Notes: generated from the sequence alone by a model not told the origin. 64,000 nt of DNA from Phenylobacterium sp. Root700 (GCF_001429025.1 NZ_LMHT01000033.1:15626-79625), one strand, 5' to 3'; positions 45,804 through 54,532 are shown, numbered from the stretch's first letter. Translations and numbers: made by a program.

Positions 45804-46262
45804 TCAGGCGATGCTCGGCAGCGGGGCCTCGATGACCCGCGTCATCAAAACCCGCAGATCGGCCGCCTCGCGCGCGCCGAAAGCCGACTCGAAGCCGTCC
45901 TGCGCCCGCCGCCACGCCGGATAGGCCGCCAGCAGCACCTCGTGGCCGCGATCGGTGAGCGTGACTTCGCGCACCCGGCGATCCGCCGCGCTCACCTTGA
46001 TCTCGACCAAGCCATCGCGTTCCAAGGGGCGGAGATTGTGACCGACGGTCGCTCGATCCATAGTCATGGCGTTCGCCAGCTGGGCCATGGTCATAGGCCC
46101 CTCCGACCTCAGGAATCCCAGCAGAACGTATTGGGTTGATCTGAGCCCGGTGTCGGCGAGGCAAAGATCGTAGTAGCGCGAGATGCGACGCGCCGCCCGC
46201 CTCAGCTGACTGCATGTGCAGTGCCTCGGCAAATTCGCGCTTTCGAAGTCGCTCAGCGTCAC
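45804..46262 (-). CDS. MarR-family transcriptional regulator
   Basis: A 152-residue winged-helix regulator. Its core reads RSTQYVLLGFLRSEGPMTMAQLANAMTMDRATVG, followed by the wing VSAADRRVREVTLTDRG. I chose the GTG at 46262 because GGAGG lies 9 bases upstream; the frame is open to 46364, but that part is not family-like. It is divergent from the NmrA-like gene, and a palindrome at 46363-46380 in the shared region is a good operator candidate. Confidence 0.87.
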   Translation of the reverse strand: MTLSDFESANLPRHCTCSQLRRAARRISRYYDLCLADTGLRSTQYVLLGFLRSEGPMTMAQLANAMTMDRATVGHNLRPLERDGLVEIKVSAADRRVREVTLTDRGHEVLLAAYPAWRRAQDGFESAFGAREAADLRVLMTRVIEAPLPSIA

Positions 46263-46362
46263 GTTCGGAATCCTCCAGTCTCTGGTCACGTGTGGTTCCC
46301 TACATCCCCAACACCGAAAGCTCCGAATGGGGATTTCGGCACCATATCGGTGTTGTTTCGGC

Positions 46363-46380
46363 ACTTACTCAATGATAAGT
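46363..46380. promoter_or_regulatory. Candidate MarR operator
   Basis: Inverted repeat ACTTA-N8-TAAGT in the divergent region between the MarR gene and the NmrA-like gene. It differs from the 17-base operator, whose half-sites have the opposite polarity. Confidence 0.5.
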
Positions 46381-46471
46381 CTCATATGCCCCTTTTAAAA
46401 AAGGGCAAGCCGCCCCGCCGCCGCAGACCGCCGATCCCACACTTTGAGTTCACCATTGAAAGAGGCAGACC

Positions 46472-47503
46472 ATGAGTGACGCTCCCATTCTCGTAACCAG
46501 CGCCGGCGGCCAGACCGGCTCCATCGGCCGAAGCATCGTGCGCGGACTCCGCGCGCGCGGACTGGCCGTCCGCGCCTTCGTTCGCACCGACGACAGCCGC
46601 GCCCAGGATCTCCGGGAGATGGGCGCCGAGGTGTTCGTCGGGGATCTGTTGAACCCGCGCGACGTGACCCTCGCCGTCCGCGGGGTGAAGCGCATCTATT
46701 TCAGCATGAGCCTCAACCCCTACTATGCCGACGCGACCATCCTGATGGCGGCTGCTGCGGAGCGCGAGGGCGGCTGCGAGATCTTCGTCAACATGTCGGA
46801 CTTCGAGCAGGACTATATGACGCTCGAGAACATGTCGCGGCCGGACGCCGAACGCATCGCGATCCTCGGCGCCGATGTCCAGTGGTCCCCCCAGCAGTTC
46901 GTGCACTGGGCCGCGGAGCGCGCCCTGGACTGGTCCGGCCTTCCGGTCTCTCACATCCAGGCCGCCATGTTCGTCGAGAATCCGATCACCCTGTGGATGC
47001 CGGCGGCGACCATCAAGGACGATGACACCATCCGGCTACCGTTCGGCGACGCCAAGACCGCGCCGGTGGCCACGGTTGACGTCGCCGAGATCTGTATCGC
47101 CATCCTCGCCGAGCCCAAGGGCCATGAGGGCACGGCCTACAAGCTCACCGGCCCCGCCCGGAAGGACTGGCACGAATTCGCCGAGGACTTCTCGGCGGCC
47201 CTGGGCCGCAAGATCACCTATGCGCCTTCCACGATCGAGGAGTTCCGCGCGCTCCTCCACAAAGTCATGCCGCAGATTCCAGATCATCCTGCACGCCATC
47301 TTGAAAACCTGGCCCTGCAGAACGGCGGCGATAGGTATATCGCCGAAGTCACGAGCGATGTTGAACGCCTGCTCGGGCGACCGGCGACGTCCATGAAAGC
47401 GGTGATCGAGGCGGAGGCTTGGCGCTTCGAGAAGAACGCGCCCGACCAGCTGCAGCACCGCGACCTGAAGGACTTCGACCGCCGACGGGCCGTCGCGACC
47501 TGA
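46472..47503 (+). CDS. NmrA/TMR-like NAD(P)-binding oxidoreductase
   Basis: A 343-residue atypical SDR. The dinucleotide motif is TSAGGQTGSIGRSIVRGLRA, and the body (GVKRIYFSMSLNPYY; HIQAAMFVENPI; TAYKLTGP) fits the NmrA-like family, whose members act as NAD(P)H quinone or azo reductases or redox sensors. AGAGG precedes the ATG. It is divergent from the MarR regulator and is its likely target. A perfect 36-base palindrome follows the gene. Confidence 0.83.
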   Translation: MSDAPILVTSAGGQTGSIGRSIVRGLRARGLAVRAFVRTDDSRAQDLREMGAEVFVGDLLNPRDVTLAVRGVKRIYFSMSLNPYYADATILMAAAAEREGGCEIFVNMSDFEQDYMTLENMSRPDAERIAILGADVQWSPQQFVHWAAERALDWSGLPVSHIQAAMFVENPITLWMPAATIKDDDTIRLPFGDAKTAPVATVDVAEICIAILAEPKGHEGTAYKLTGPARKDWHEFAEDFSAALGRKITYAPSTIEEFRALLHKVMPQIPDHPARHLENLALQNGGDRYIAEVTSDVERLLGRPATSMKAVIEAEAWRFEKNAPDQLQHRDLKDFDRRRAVAT

Positions 47504-47558
47504 TCATAGTCTCCCCGCCAGCGGCCGGTCCTGTTGGAACGGGCCGAACGGCTGAACT

Positions 47559-47594
47559 CCCATCCCATACCGGCATATGCCGGTATGGGATGGG
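47559..47594. terminator. Perfect 36-base palindrome after the NmrA-like gene
   Basis: Two 18-base arms meet at CATATG without any loop base: the left arm is CCCATCCCATACCGGCAT and the right arm is its exact complement. It lies 56 bases after a stop and 71 bases before the next start. It can fold as a terminator hairpin but has no U-run; a protein-binding site is the alternative. Confidence 0.55.
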
Positions 47595-47664
47595 GCTTTG
47601 TCGCGGGGCTCTGGCCACGCGCTCCGCCTGCCCTCGGCGGCGCTCTGGGTGACAGGAGTCAAAC

Positions 47665-47799
47665 ATGGCCGAACTGAAAGATCACCCGATCGTTGAACGC
47701 ATCCGGCTGAAGGCGGCGGGCCCGCCGCCGCTCAGCATCGAAGCCCTCAAAGCGCTGACCCTGGAGCACGGCGCCAAGCCATGGAGTCGCGCGCCATGA
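47665..47799 (+). CDS. 44-residue protein coupled to the HxlR fusion
   Basis: A short frame with a good AGGAG site before its ATG. Its stop overlaps the start of the next gene in ATGA. The product is amphipathic (HPIVERIRLKAAGPPPLSIE, then LKALTLEHGAK). It may be a small partner, a leader that sets translation of the fusion, or the truncated N-terminus of a larger protein. No family recognised. Confidence 0.55.
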   Translation: MAELKDHPIVERIRLKAAGPPPLSIEALKALTLEHGAKPWSRAP

Positions 47800-48884
47800 C
47801 CTCGAAACCCTTGACCGAGATGCGTCGCTCGATCGCCGGAGCGCTGGAAGTGGTCGGCGACAGGTGGACCCTCCTGCTTGTCCACGACATGGCGCTCGGC
47901 GTTCGCCGCTTTGACGACCTGCGCGCCAACATGCGCATTCCGCGGAGCACCTTGGCCGCGCGCCTGAAGAACCTTGAGACCCGGGGACTGCTCGAGCGGG
48001 TGCGCTATCAGACGCGGCCGCCTCGCGACGAGTATCGGCTGACGGAGATGGGGCGCGACGTCTGGATGGTCACCGCCGCCCTGCGCGAGTGGGGCGACCG
48101 ATGGAACATCTCCGGCGATGGCGCGACTGTCGTGGAGCTGGTGGATCGCGACACCGGCCAAGAGATCCGTCTGGGTCTCGTAGATCCCAAGACCGGTCAC
48201 TCAACGCCGCCGGATCGTGTTGCTCACCGCCCCGGGGCCGGCGCCGACGACGCCGTCCGCGCCCTGCTCCAAACCTTGGACAAAGGGAGCCGACGCGTGG
48301 CTGAACGCCTGGAGTTCTATTTCGATTTCCAAAGCCCCTACAGCTACCTGGCGCATAGCCAGCTTGAGGGCCTCGGGACGCCAGTTCAGCTCGTGCCGAT
48401 TTCGGTCGGTCCGTTGATGAAGCTGGTCAACAACACGCCGACCACGATGACCTGCTCAGCCAAGTTCGCCTATGCGAGCACGGATTTGGGGCGCTGGGCG
48501 GCGCGCTATGGGGTTCGGGTGATCCCCCCTGACCGAGACCTGCTGGACGGCGACCTCTTGCTTCGCCTGGTGACGGCGACCACCGATGAGGCGTTCCGCG
48601 CCAAGGCCACCGATGCGATCTTCAAGGCTGTTTGGGGCGGGCAGGGCGACGCTTCGCCTAAAGGCCTTGAGCAACTGCTGGCGGCCCGCGGGCTGCCGGC
48701 GGCCGAGCTGATCGCGGCGGCGAACCAGGAGGCGACCGTGGCGGCGTTGTCAGCGGCGACCGAAACGGCTGCACGCCGCGGCGTCTTCGGCGCCCCCACA
48801 TTCTTCGTGGGGAACGAGATGTTCTTCGGCAACGACCGGCTGGATTTCGTCCGCGAATGCTTAGCCCTCCATGAGGGCGTCTGA
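47796..48884 (+). CDS. HxlR regulator fused to a GST-kappa/HCCA-isomerase-like domain
   Basis: A 362-residue two-domain protein. Residues 5-105 are a full HxlR winged helix (ALEVVGDRWTLLLVHDMALG; RRFDDLRANMRIPRSTLAAR; DEYRLTEMGRDVW). After a linker of about 60 residues, residues 170-360 form a DsbA-fold GST-kappa/NahD-like domain with FYFDFQSPYSYLAH (Ser180) and GAPTFFVGNEMFFGNDRL. The frame is continuous. An in-frame GTG at 48297 with GGGAG upstream lies exactly before the second domain, so the isomerase part might also be made alone. The enzyme-like domain could be the sensor for a pathway compound. Confidence 0.88.
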   Translation: MTSKPLTEMRRSIAGALEVVGDRWTLLLVHDMALGVRRFDDLRANMRIPRSTLAARLKNLETRGLLERVRYQTRPPRDEYRLTEMGRDVWMVTAALREWGDRWNISGDGATVVELVDRDTGQEIRLGLVDPKTGHSTPPDRVAHRPGAGADDAVRALLQTLDKGSRRVAERLEFYFDFQSPYSYLAHSQLEGLGTPVQLVPISVGPLMKLVNNTPTTMTCSAKFAYASTDLGRWAARYGVRVIPPDRDLLDGDLLLRLVTATTDEAFRAKATDAIFKAVWGGQGDASPKGLEQLLAARGLPAAELIAAANQEATVAALSAATETAARRGVFGAPTFFVGNEMFFGNDRLDFVRECLALHEGV

Positions 48885-49032
48885 TGGCTTCGCGAGGGTG
48901 CGGAACGCGAAGATCGTCAGAGGCCGGCAAGACCTGTCGCCTTGAGCCGCTGGGGCCCAAGCGCCAGGAGAGGACGGGCAAGACCTGATGACAATCGACG
49001 CGGCGCAAAGAGAAAGTGAGCGAGGTCTGCCG

Positions 49033-49971
49033 ATGAAGATCCTGGTCGTGGGCGCGGGCGCGACGGGAGGCTTCTTCGGCGGCCGACTGCTCGAGGCCGG
49101 CGCGGAGGTGACGTTCCTGGTCCGCGCCGGGCGGGCCGCGCAGCTTGCCGCGCAAGGCCTACGCCTCGTCACCCCCAAGGGCGAAATCCGGCTTACGCCG
49201 CGCACCGTGACGGCCGAGAGCCTTACGGAGGTCTACGACCTCATCATCATTGCGGTTAAGGCCTACGGCCTCATCAGTGCGATGCGAGACTTCGCCCCGG
49301 CGGTCGGTCCCAATACGGTGATCTTGCCGCTTCTCAACGGCCTGGGGCACGTCGAGGTCTTGCAGAGCCGATTTGGGGAGACAAAGGTGTTCGGCGGTGT
49401 CTGCGCCATCGTGGCGTTCCTGGCTCCCGACGGAGCCGTGGTGCAAGGCGCCGACTTCGCGACCCTCACCCACGGCGAGTTGGACGGTCGCGTTACCCCT
49501 CGCGCGGAGGCTGTCCAGGCGGCGCTCGCCAATCCCGGCTTCAGCGCAAGCCTTTCCTCGCACATCCGCCAGGACCTCTGGAACAAGTGGGTCATGCTCG
49601 CCAGTCTCGCCGCGACCACATGCCTGATGCGCGCGCCGATCGGCGAGATCGAGGCCGCTCCGGGAGGAGACGTGTTTCTTCTGGGAACTCTCAGCGAAGC
49701 GGCGGCCGTCGCCGCGTCGTCCGGTCACCCCTGTAGCGACGAGTGGTTGCAGCGGGTCCGCACCATCCTGACCACGAAAGGCTCGCCCATGACCGCATCC
49801 ATGTATCGGGACATGCAGAGCGACGCTCCCGTTGAGGTGGAAGCGATCCTCGGAGATCTGGTCCGCCGGGCCGAGGCCCTCGGCGTGCCCACGCCCCGGC
49901 TCGCGGCGGCGCGCACGGCGCTCGAGGTCTACAGCGCCCGGCGAAAGGCCCCGATGGAGGGCGCCGCTTAG
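49033..49971 (+). CDS. Ketopantoate reductase family protein (2-dehydropantoate 2-reductase-like)
   Basis: A 312-residue oxidoreductase. The N-terminal Rossmann motif is VVGAGATGGFFGGRLLEAG, the middle IIAVKAYG is the usual family string, and the C-terminal helical domain includes LWNKWVMLASLAATT, carrying the expected Lys. True PanE makes pantoate, but paralogues in catabolic clusters reduce other 2-oxo acids. Context favours a paralogue. ATG 49033 is chosen for the family N-terminus; an ATG at 48988 is in frame. Confidence 0.86.
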   Translation: MKILVVGAGATGGFFGGRLLEAGAEVTFLVRAGRAAQLAAQGLRLVTPKGEIRLTPRTVTAESLTEVYDLIIIAVKAYGLISAMRDFAPAVGPNTVILPLLNGLGHVEVLQSRFGETKVFGGVCAIVAFLAPDGAVVQGADFATLTHGELDGRVTPRAEAVQAALANPGFSASLSSHIRQDLWNKWVMLASLAATTCLMRAPIGEIEAAPGGDVFLLGTLSEAAAVAASSGHPCSDEWLQRVRTILTTKGSPMTASMYRDMQSDAPVEVEAILGDLVRRAEALGVPTPRLAAARTALEVYSARRKAPMEGAA

Positions 49972-50106
49972 AACCCAGGCCGCTGCACGGCGCGCCAACC
50001 CTCCCATCGACACAGCCGAAACCCGCTCCTGATCAGCCGAACCACAGACCTGGCGACGACGGTTCGGCCCGCCGAGCCCTTTGCAAGACCCCGATCCGCA
50101 TTGACG

Positions 50107-50123
50107 GGTTCTCAATATGAACT
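50107..50123 (+). promoter_or_regulatory. 17-base operator copy before the epoxide-hydrolase-like gene
   Basis: GGTTCTCAATATGAACT. The half-sites GTTC/GAAC are perfect. It is 102 bases before the start at 50225. Confidence 0.5.
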
Positions 50124-50224
50124 AACTGAAACTTGTACGGGATCGAGGCGGGGTGCGGCCCATGCCTTCCGTCCATCCCGGAATTGTGTCGAGGAAACGA
50201 TCCTTGGCGAGAAAGGGACGCCCT

Positions 50225-51130
50225 ATGCCGCTGATGAATTCAGGTCTCTGGAACGACGAAGGCGTGAGCCGGCGGACCGTGGCGGCCAACGGCCTCCAGA
50301 TCCCCATTCTCGAGGCTGGGGATGGCCCGCTCGTCCTTTGCCTGCACGGCTTTCCCGACCACGCCCGCAGCTGGACCCCCATTCTCCGCCGCCTAGCGTG
50401 GGAGGGATACTGGGCGGTGGCGCCTGCGATGCGCGGGTATTGGCCCGGCGGCGCGGCGCCTGACGGCCAATATGGCGGCTCGGCGCTCGGGACGGATGTG
50501 CTGGCGCTGATCGCCGCGCTTGGGCGCGAGACGGCCGATCTGGTGGGCCACGACATCGGCGCCCGGGCGGCCTACGCCGCGGCCGGCCTCGAGCCCGACC
50601 GCATTCGCAAACTGGTGGGGATGTCGGTTCCTTATGGCCAGCAGCTCCTGACGGCCTTCGCCGCGGACGGAGATCAGCAGCGTCGCAGTTGGTACATGTT
50701 CTTCTTCCAAACGCGCCTCGCCGAGGTCAGCGTGCCGCTCAATGACTTCGCGTTCATCGACCGGCTTTGGCGCGAGTGGTCGCCGAGCTATGCTTTGCCC
50801 AACGCTGAGCGCGCCTTGTTGAAGGAGAGCCTCGCCCAGCCTGGCGTGCTGTCCCAAACGTTCGGCTTCTATCGCCAATTGTTCGGCGCGCCGCCGGAAG
50901 ATGCAGCCCTCCAGGCCCTGGAGGCGCGGGCGAGCGGGCCTATCAACGTGCCTTCCCTTTACCTGCACGGCGCCGAAGACGGTTGCATGGCGGCCTATCT
51001 CAGCGAGGGCATGGAGGCTCTGTTCCCGAAGGGCCTCGAAAAGGAGATCATTCCGGGCGTTGGCCACTTCCTGCATCTTGAACAGCCGGACACGATCGCG
51101 ACGCGCATCCTCAAGTTCCTCGGGCCCTGA
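50225..51130 (+). CDS. Alpha/beta hydrolase (epoxide-hydrolase-like)
   Basis: A 301-residue alpha/beta hydrolase. HGFPDH (41-46) forms the oxyanion region. The nucleophile elbow is GHDIGA with Asp110, the residue used by epoxide hydrolases and haloalkane dehalogenases rather than Ser. The late GVGHFLHLEQP holds the catalytic His. The ATG at 50225 has AAAGGGA upstream; the frame is open to 50153. It would open an epoxide, or hydrolyse a carbon-halogen bond, in the degraded compound. Confidence 0.86.
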   Translation: MPLMNSGLWNDEGVSRRTVAANGLQIPILEAGDGPLVLCLHGFPDHARSWTPILRRLAWEGYWAVAPAMRGYWPGGAAPDGQYGGSALGTDVLALIAALGRETADLVGHDIGARAAYAAAGLEPDRIRKLVGMSVPYGQQLLTAFAADGDQQRRSWYMFFFQTRLAEVSVPLNDFAFIDRLWREWSPSYALPNAERALLKESLAQPGVLSQTFGFYRQLFGAPPEDAALQALEARASGPINVPSLYLHGAEDGCMAAYLSEGMEALFPKGLEKEIIPGVGHFLHLEQPDTIATRILKFLGP

Positions 51131-51198
51131 CGACGGCTGGGCGTCGGATCCCAAGGGGCCTCCCTGCGGCTGGCTGTCGCTCGCCCGGCTTTGGGGGC

Positions 51199-51864
51199 TC
51201 AGGCCTCGACTAGGCCGCCCGCCAGTCCCCGGACGATGACACTGAGAACGGCGGCCGGTCGCCTATCCGCATCCACGGCGGGGCGAATCTTGCCCGCCAT
51301 TTCAAGCGCAAGGCGGCCATGCAGCGTCGCCCAAAAGCAATCGCCGACAAGTGCGGCGTCCCGAGCCGATGAACGTGACTTGAGCATGCGCTCCCCACCC
51401 GACGCCAGGGCCGACCGCACACGGGCCTGGGCGATGACCAGTTCAGGATCCGTCAGATCGGCAGCTTGCCAGGCCTCGAACATCACCCGGTAGACGGCGG
51501 CGTGTTCGGAGGCGAAGGTGACATAGGCTTCGCCGAGCCGCGTACTCGGCTCGATGGTTCCGCCGGCGTCGTTCGCGGCTTCGAGGACCTTGGCGAGCCG
51601 CTCGAATCCCCGCACGCGCACCGCGTTCATCATGGCCTCCTTGCTCTCGAAATAGCGATAGGGGGTCATAGGACTGACCTCCAGCTTGGCCGCCACCGCA
51701 CGCATGCTGACGGCGCCTGGACCGCCGCCAGCCAGCAAGCACTCCGCGGCGTGACAGAGGCGGTCCCTCACACGAGCGAGCACCGCGTCATTCAGGGCCT
51801 TGGGCACTTCATCGCCTTTCCCGGGGGCTTGCAGCCAAGCCTCAAGCCGAGCTCGGACCCGCAC
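51199..51864 (-). CDS. TetR-family regulator with WHG C-terminal domain
   Basis: A 221-residue regulator. The helix-turn-helix reads RAVAAKLEVSPMTPYRYFES, and FERLAKVLEAANDAGG begins the TetR_C_13/WHG domain. I chose the GTG at 51864 because the frame beyond it, to 51993, is not family-like and contains an operator copy just upstream. If that site is bound by this protein, the 16-base spacing would give tight autoregulation. It is divergent from the enoyl-CoA hydratase gene. Confidence 0.84.
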   Translation of the reverse strand: MRVRARLEAWLQAPGKGDEVPKALNDAVLARVRDRLCHAAECLLAGGGPGAVSMRAVAAKLEVSPMTPYRYFESKEAMMNAVRVRGFERLAKVLEAANDAGGTIEPSTRLGEAYVTFASEHAAVYRVMFEAWQAADLTDPELVIAQARVRSALASGGERMLKSRSSARDAALVGDCFWATLHGRLALEMAGKIRPAVDADRRPAAVLSVIVRGLAGGLVEA

Positions 51865-51879
51865 CAGATCAATCAAGTT

Positions 51880-51896
51880 AGTTTTATTTTGACATC
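51880..51896 (-). promoter_or_regulatory. 17-base operator copy before the TetR gene
   Basis: AGTTTTATTTTGACATC on the plus strand, 16 bases from the TetR start. The right end is the ATC variant, also seen at 21433 and 33928. Confidence 0.5.
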
Positions 51897-52042
51897 CATT
51901 GGCGAGACGATCAACCTGCGGAGATTGGACCCTCCCAGGCACGACGGGTTTGTCACCTGGGCGATGTGGCGGATCGATCGGCTTCATCTCCAAGCCACAA
52001 GCGACGCCCGAACCTGGGATCGATCCACAAGGGTTCCATTAT

Positions 52043-52059
52043 GATACTGAAAAATGACT
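52043..52059 (+). promoter_or_regulatory. Weak 17-base operator copy before the enoyl-CoA hydratase gene
   Basis: GATACTGAAAAATGACT. Its complement, AGTCATTTTTCAGTATC, matches the ends and the T-rich core loosely. It is 18 bases before the start. Confidence 0.35.
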
Positions 52060-52076
52060 GATAGAAAGGGACCGCT

Positions 52077-52850
52077 GTGACCGATCATATCCTCAGCGAC
52101 ATCACCGACGGCGTGCTGGGTCTGACCTTCGACCGGGCCGAGAAAAAGAACGCGATCACCGACGGGATGTACGAGGCGCTGGCCGAGCACCTTGAGCGGG
52201 CCCAGGGCGATCCGGACGTTCGCGTGGTGCTCATCAGGTCTCGCGGCGACGCCTTCACGGCGGGCAACGACATGGCGTCGTTCGCGCGCCAGTCTGCGGG
52301 CCCAGTTGAGGCGTCGGGGCCTTCGAACGCGACGCGCTTCATTCGCACGATCGCCGGGTTCGAGAAGCCGATTGTCGCCGGCGTCCGCGGGCGGGCCGTG
52401 GGCATAGGCCTGACGATGCTGCTGCACTGTGACCTGGTGATCATCGCGCGCGACGCCAAACTCAGCGCGCCGTTCGTCAACCTGGCCCTGGTTCCGGAAG
52501 CCGCATCGAGCCGACTGCTTGTGGCGCGCATCGGCCATGTGCGCGCCTTCTCCATGTTCGCCGGCGGTGAAGTGGTGGACGGCGATACCGCGGCCCAATG
52601 GGGCCTGGCCAATCGCGCGATCGCCAGCGAGGAGGTTGACGCCGAGTCGTTGGCGGCCGCGCGATTGCTCGCGACGCGGCCGCGTCAGTCGCTCATGGCC
52701 ACCAAGCGGTTGATGCGTGACCATACCGCGATTTCTGAGCAGATCGCGCTGGAGATGAGCGAGTTCTCCACGCGGCTCGCCTCTCCTGAGGCGCGGGAGG
52801 CGTTCCAGGCCTTCGCTGAGCGCCGCCCGCCGGACTTCGCTAAGGTTTGA
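52077..52850 (+). CDS. Enoyl-CoA hydratase/isomerase family protein
   Basis: A 257-residue crotonase. The oxyanion strands are FTAGNDMASF and GRAVGIGLTMLLHCDLV. The segment SAPFVNLALVPEAAS has Phe in place of the first catalytic Glu of hydratases and keeps the second (PEA), the pattern of delta3-delta2 enoyl-CoA isomerases and PaaG-like enzymes. It may therefore move a double bond rather than hydrate it. It is divergent from a TetR gene. Confidence 0.9.
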   Translation: MTDHILSDITDGVLGLTFDRAEKKNAITDGMYEALAEHLERAQGDPDVRVVLIRSRGDAFTAGNDMASFARQSAGPVEASGPSNATRFIRTIAGFEKPIVAGVRGRAVGIGLTMLLHCDLVIIARDAKLSAPFVNLALVPEAASSRLLVARIGHVRAFSMFAGGEVVDGDTAAQWGLANRAIASEEVDAESLAAARLLATRPRQSLMATKRLMRDHTAISEQIALEMSEFSTRLASPEAREAFQAFAERRPPDFAKV

Positions 52851-53245
52851 GCGCCCGCCGCGGCCATTGCTCAAGCGCTTCGTGACCAGGCGCCGTCATC
52901 GCGCCCAGCGCCAGACTGCACAGGTCGAAGGCGCTTGAGACAGGCTCAGCCCCAGGTGCGGCCCGGCCGGTCCGTAACGGAATCCGGGCCTCGGCCATTC
53001 TCGGGATAGCGGTTGTGGATGGGGACGGCGCCCTACCCCATTTTTGAAAACAGCCGAACGCACTATCCCTCACGCCAATCGCCAGCACGGCATCCTTGGC
53101 GACCCGGGCGTGGGGGTTCAACGATACGGACTGCGGCCACCTGTCGATCAGGAGACAGGCGGCCGCCACAAGACCGCGACAAAGCCAACCGTGAGGTACG
53201 CCTGCGGGACCCTGCGGCGGCCGCGGCGTGACCGACCAGTCCTGC
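52851..53245. other. Intergenic stretch between convergent genes
   Basis: 395 bases between the enoyl-CoA hydratase and the P450 stop. A minus-strand frame (52840-53169) is open, but it overlaps the hydratase end, has no ribosome site and shows no recognised domain. Nothing else is identifiable. Confidence 0.4.
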
Positions 53246-54532
53246 TCAGGTCCGATAGGGAATGATGACCGGAAGGCTTTCGAAGCCGTGCACGAAGGAT
53301 GAGAAATTCAGCTCCGGTTCGGCGACAACCTTGATCTCCGGGAAGCGTTTGAGAATTTGCTCCCAGATGATCGTGAGCTGCATTTCGGCGACCCGATTGC
53401 CCACGCAACGGTGGATGCCAAAGCCGAAGGACATGTGCTGACGAGGCCGCTCGCGGTCGATGATGAATTCGTTCGGCCGGTCGATCATCTCTTCGTCGCG
53501 ATTGCCCGAGATGTACCACATGGCGACCCTGTCGCCCTTCTTGATGGTCTTGCCGCCGACTTCAACATCTCGCGTCGCTGTCCGCGCCATATGGGCCAGC
53601 GGCGCCTGCCAGCGGATCGTTTCGGACACCATCGACAGGACGAGATCCGGATTGGCGCGCAGCTTGGCGTATTGGTCCGGGTTCCTGTTGAGTTCGAGGA
53701 CGCTGGAGGTAATCGTGTTTCGCGTCGTGTCGTTGCCCCCGACAATGAGCAGGATGACATTGCCCTGATAGGCTTCAACGGACATGTTTCGGGTGGCGGG
53801 ATTGTGCGCCAACATCGAGATCAGGTCATTGCGCGGCTCGTCATTGCGGCGCTGGTTCCAGAGCTCTTGGAAGGCGTCGAAACACTCAAACGTCTCCCTA
53901 CCCTTCTGCTCCCAGCTTTCAACAGGTCCGTAGCCGGGCAGGCTTGTCAGAATGTCGGACCAATGGGTGAGCTTGCGGCGCTGTTCGAACGGGAAGTCGA
54001 ACAGGGTGGCCAAGGTCATGGCCGTCAGCTCCTTGGACACGAGGTCCACCCAGTCGAACTCCGTGCCGATCGGCAGGGAGTCGAGGATTTGGCCGGCGCG
54101 CTCGCGCACTTGGCCGGCCATCGTTTGCAGGTTGGCGGGCGCCATGGTGGGCGTCACGGCTTTCCGCGCCGGGCCGTGATCGGGCTCGTCCATCGTAATG
54201 AAGCCGATATCGCCCTTGGGGCGCTTGCCCATCACCCTCGTGCGCTCCTCGATATCGGCGAGGGGCGTGATGATGATGCCCTCCGCGGAGGAGAACGCCT
54301 CGTGATTGGTGTCAACCGCCAGGATGTCGTTCCACTTGGTGATCGACCAGTAGGGCCCAAACTCGCTTTCGCGCGTGAAATGGACCGGATCTTCGCGGCG
54401 CAACCGTTCGAACACGGACCAGTGGGTGCCGTTTCTGAAGCGATCCATCTGCGCGGGATTCAGGTTCTCGAGCGGCGTGGCGGCGATCTCAGCGGCGGCG
54501 TCGGCCGCCTGCACTTTCAAGGCGATGTTCAT
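53246..54532 (-). CDS. Cytochrome P450, CYP153-like
   Basis: A 428-residue soluble P450. The oxygen-binding helix has GGNDTTRN, the ExxR helix is SETIRWQAP, and the heme loop FGFGIHRCVGNR supplies the Cys ligand. The C-terminal half is very close in style to CYP153 alkane terminal hydroxylases (ISGNRDEE, RPRQHMSFGFG). Such enzymes need a [2Fe-2S] ferredoxin and its reductase, present at 17232 and 22283. GGGAGG precedes the ATG at 54532. Likely reaction: hydroxylation of a saturated carbon. The exact subfamily and substrate need alignment. Confidence 0.93.
   Translation of the reverse strand: MNIALKVQAADAAAEIAATPLENLNPAQMDRFRNGTHWSVFERLRREDPVHFTRESEFGPYWSITKWNDILAVDTNHEAFSSAEGIIITPLADIEERTRVMGKRPKGDIGFITMDEPDHGPARKAVTPTMAPANLQTMAGQVRERAGQILDSLPIGTEFDWVDLVSKELTAMTLATLFDFPFEQRRKLTHWSDILTSLPGYGPVESWEQKGRETFECFDAFQELWNQRRNDEPRNDLISMLAHNPATRNMSVEAYQGNVILLIVGGNDTTRNTITSSVLELNRNPDQYAKLRANPDLVLSMVSETIRWQAPLAHMARTATRDVEVGGKTIKKGDRVAMWYISGNRDEEMIDRPNEFIIDRERPRQHMSFGFGIHRCVGNRVAEMQLTIIWEQILKRFPEIKVVAEPELNFSSFVHGFESLPVIIPYRT

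Noticed and set aside
52840-53169. 109-codon minus-strand frame
   Set aside because: It overlaps the end of the enoyl-CoA hydratase, has no ribosome site and has no recognised domain.
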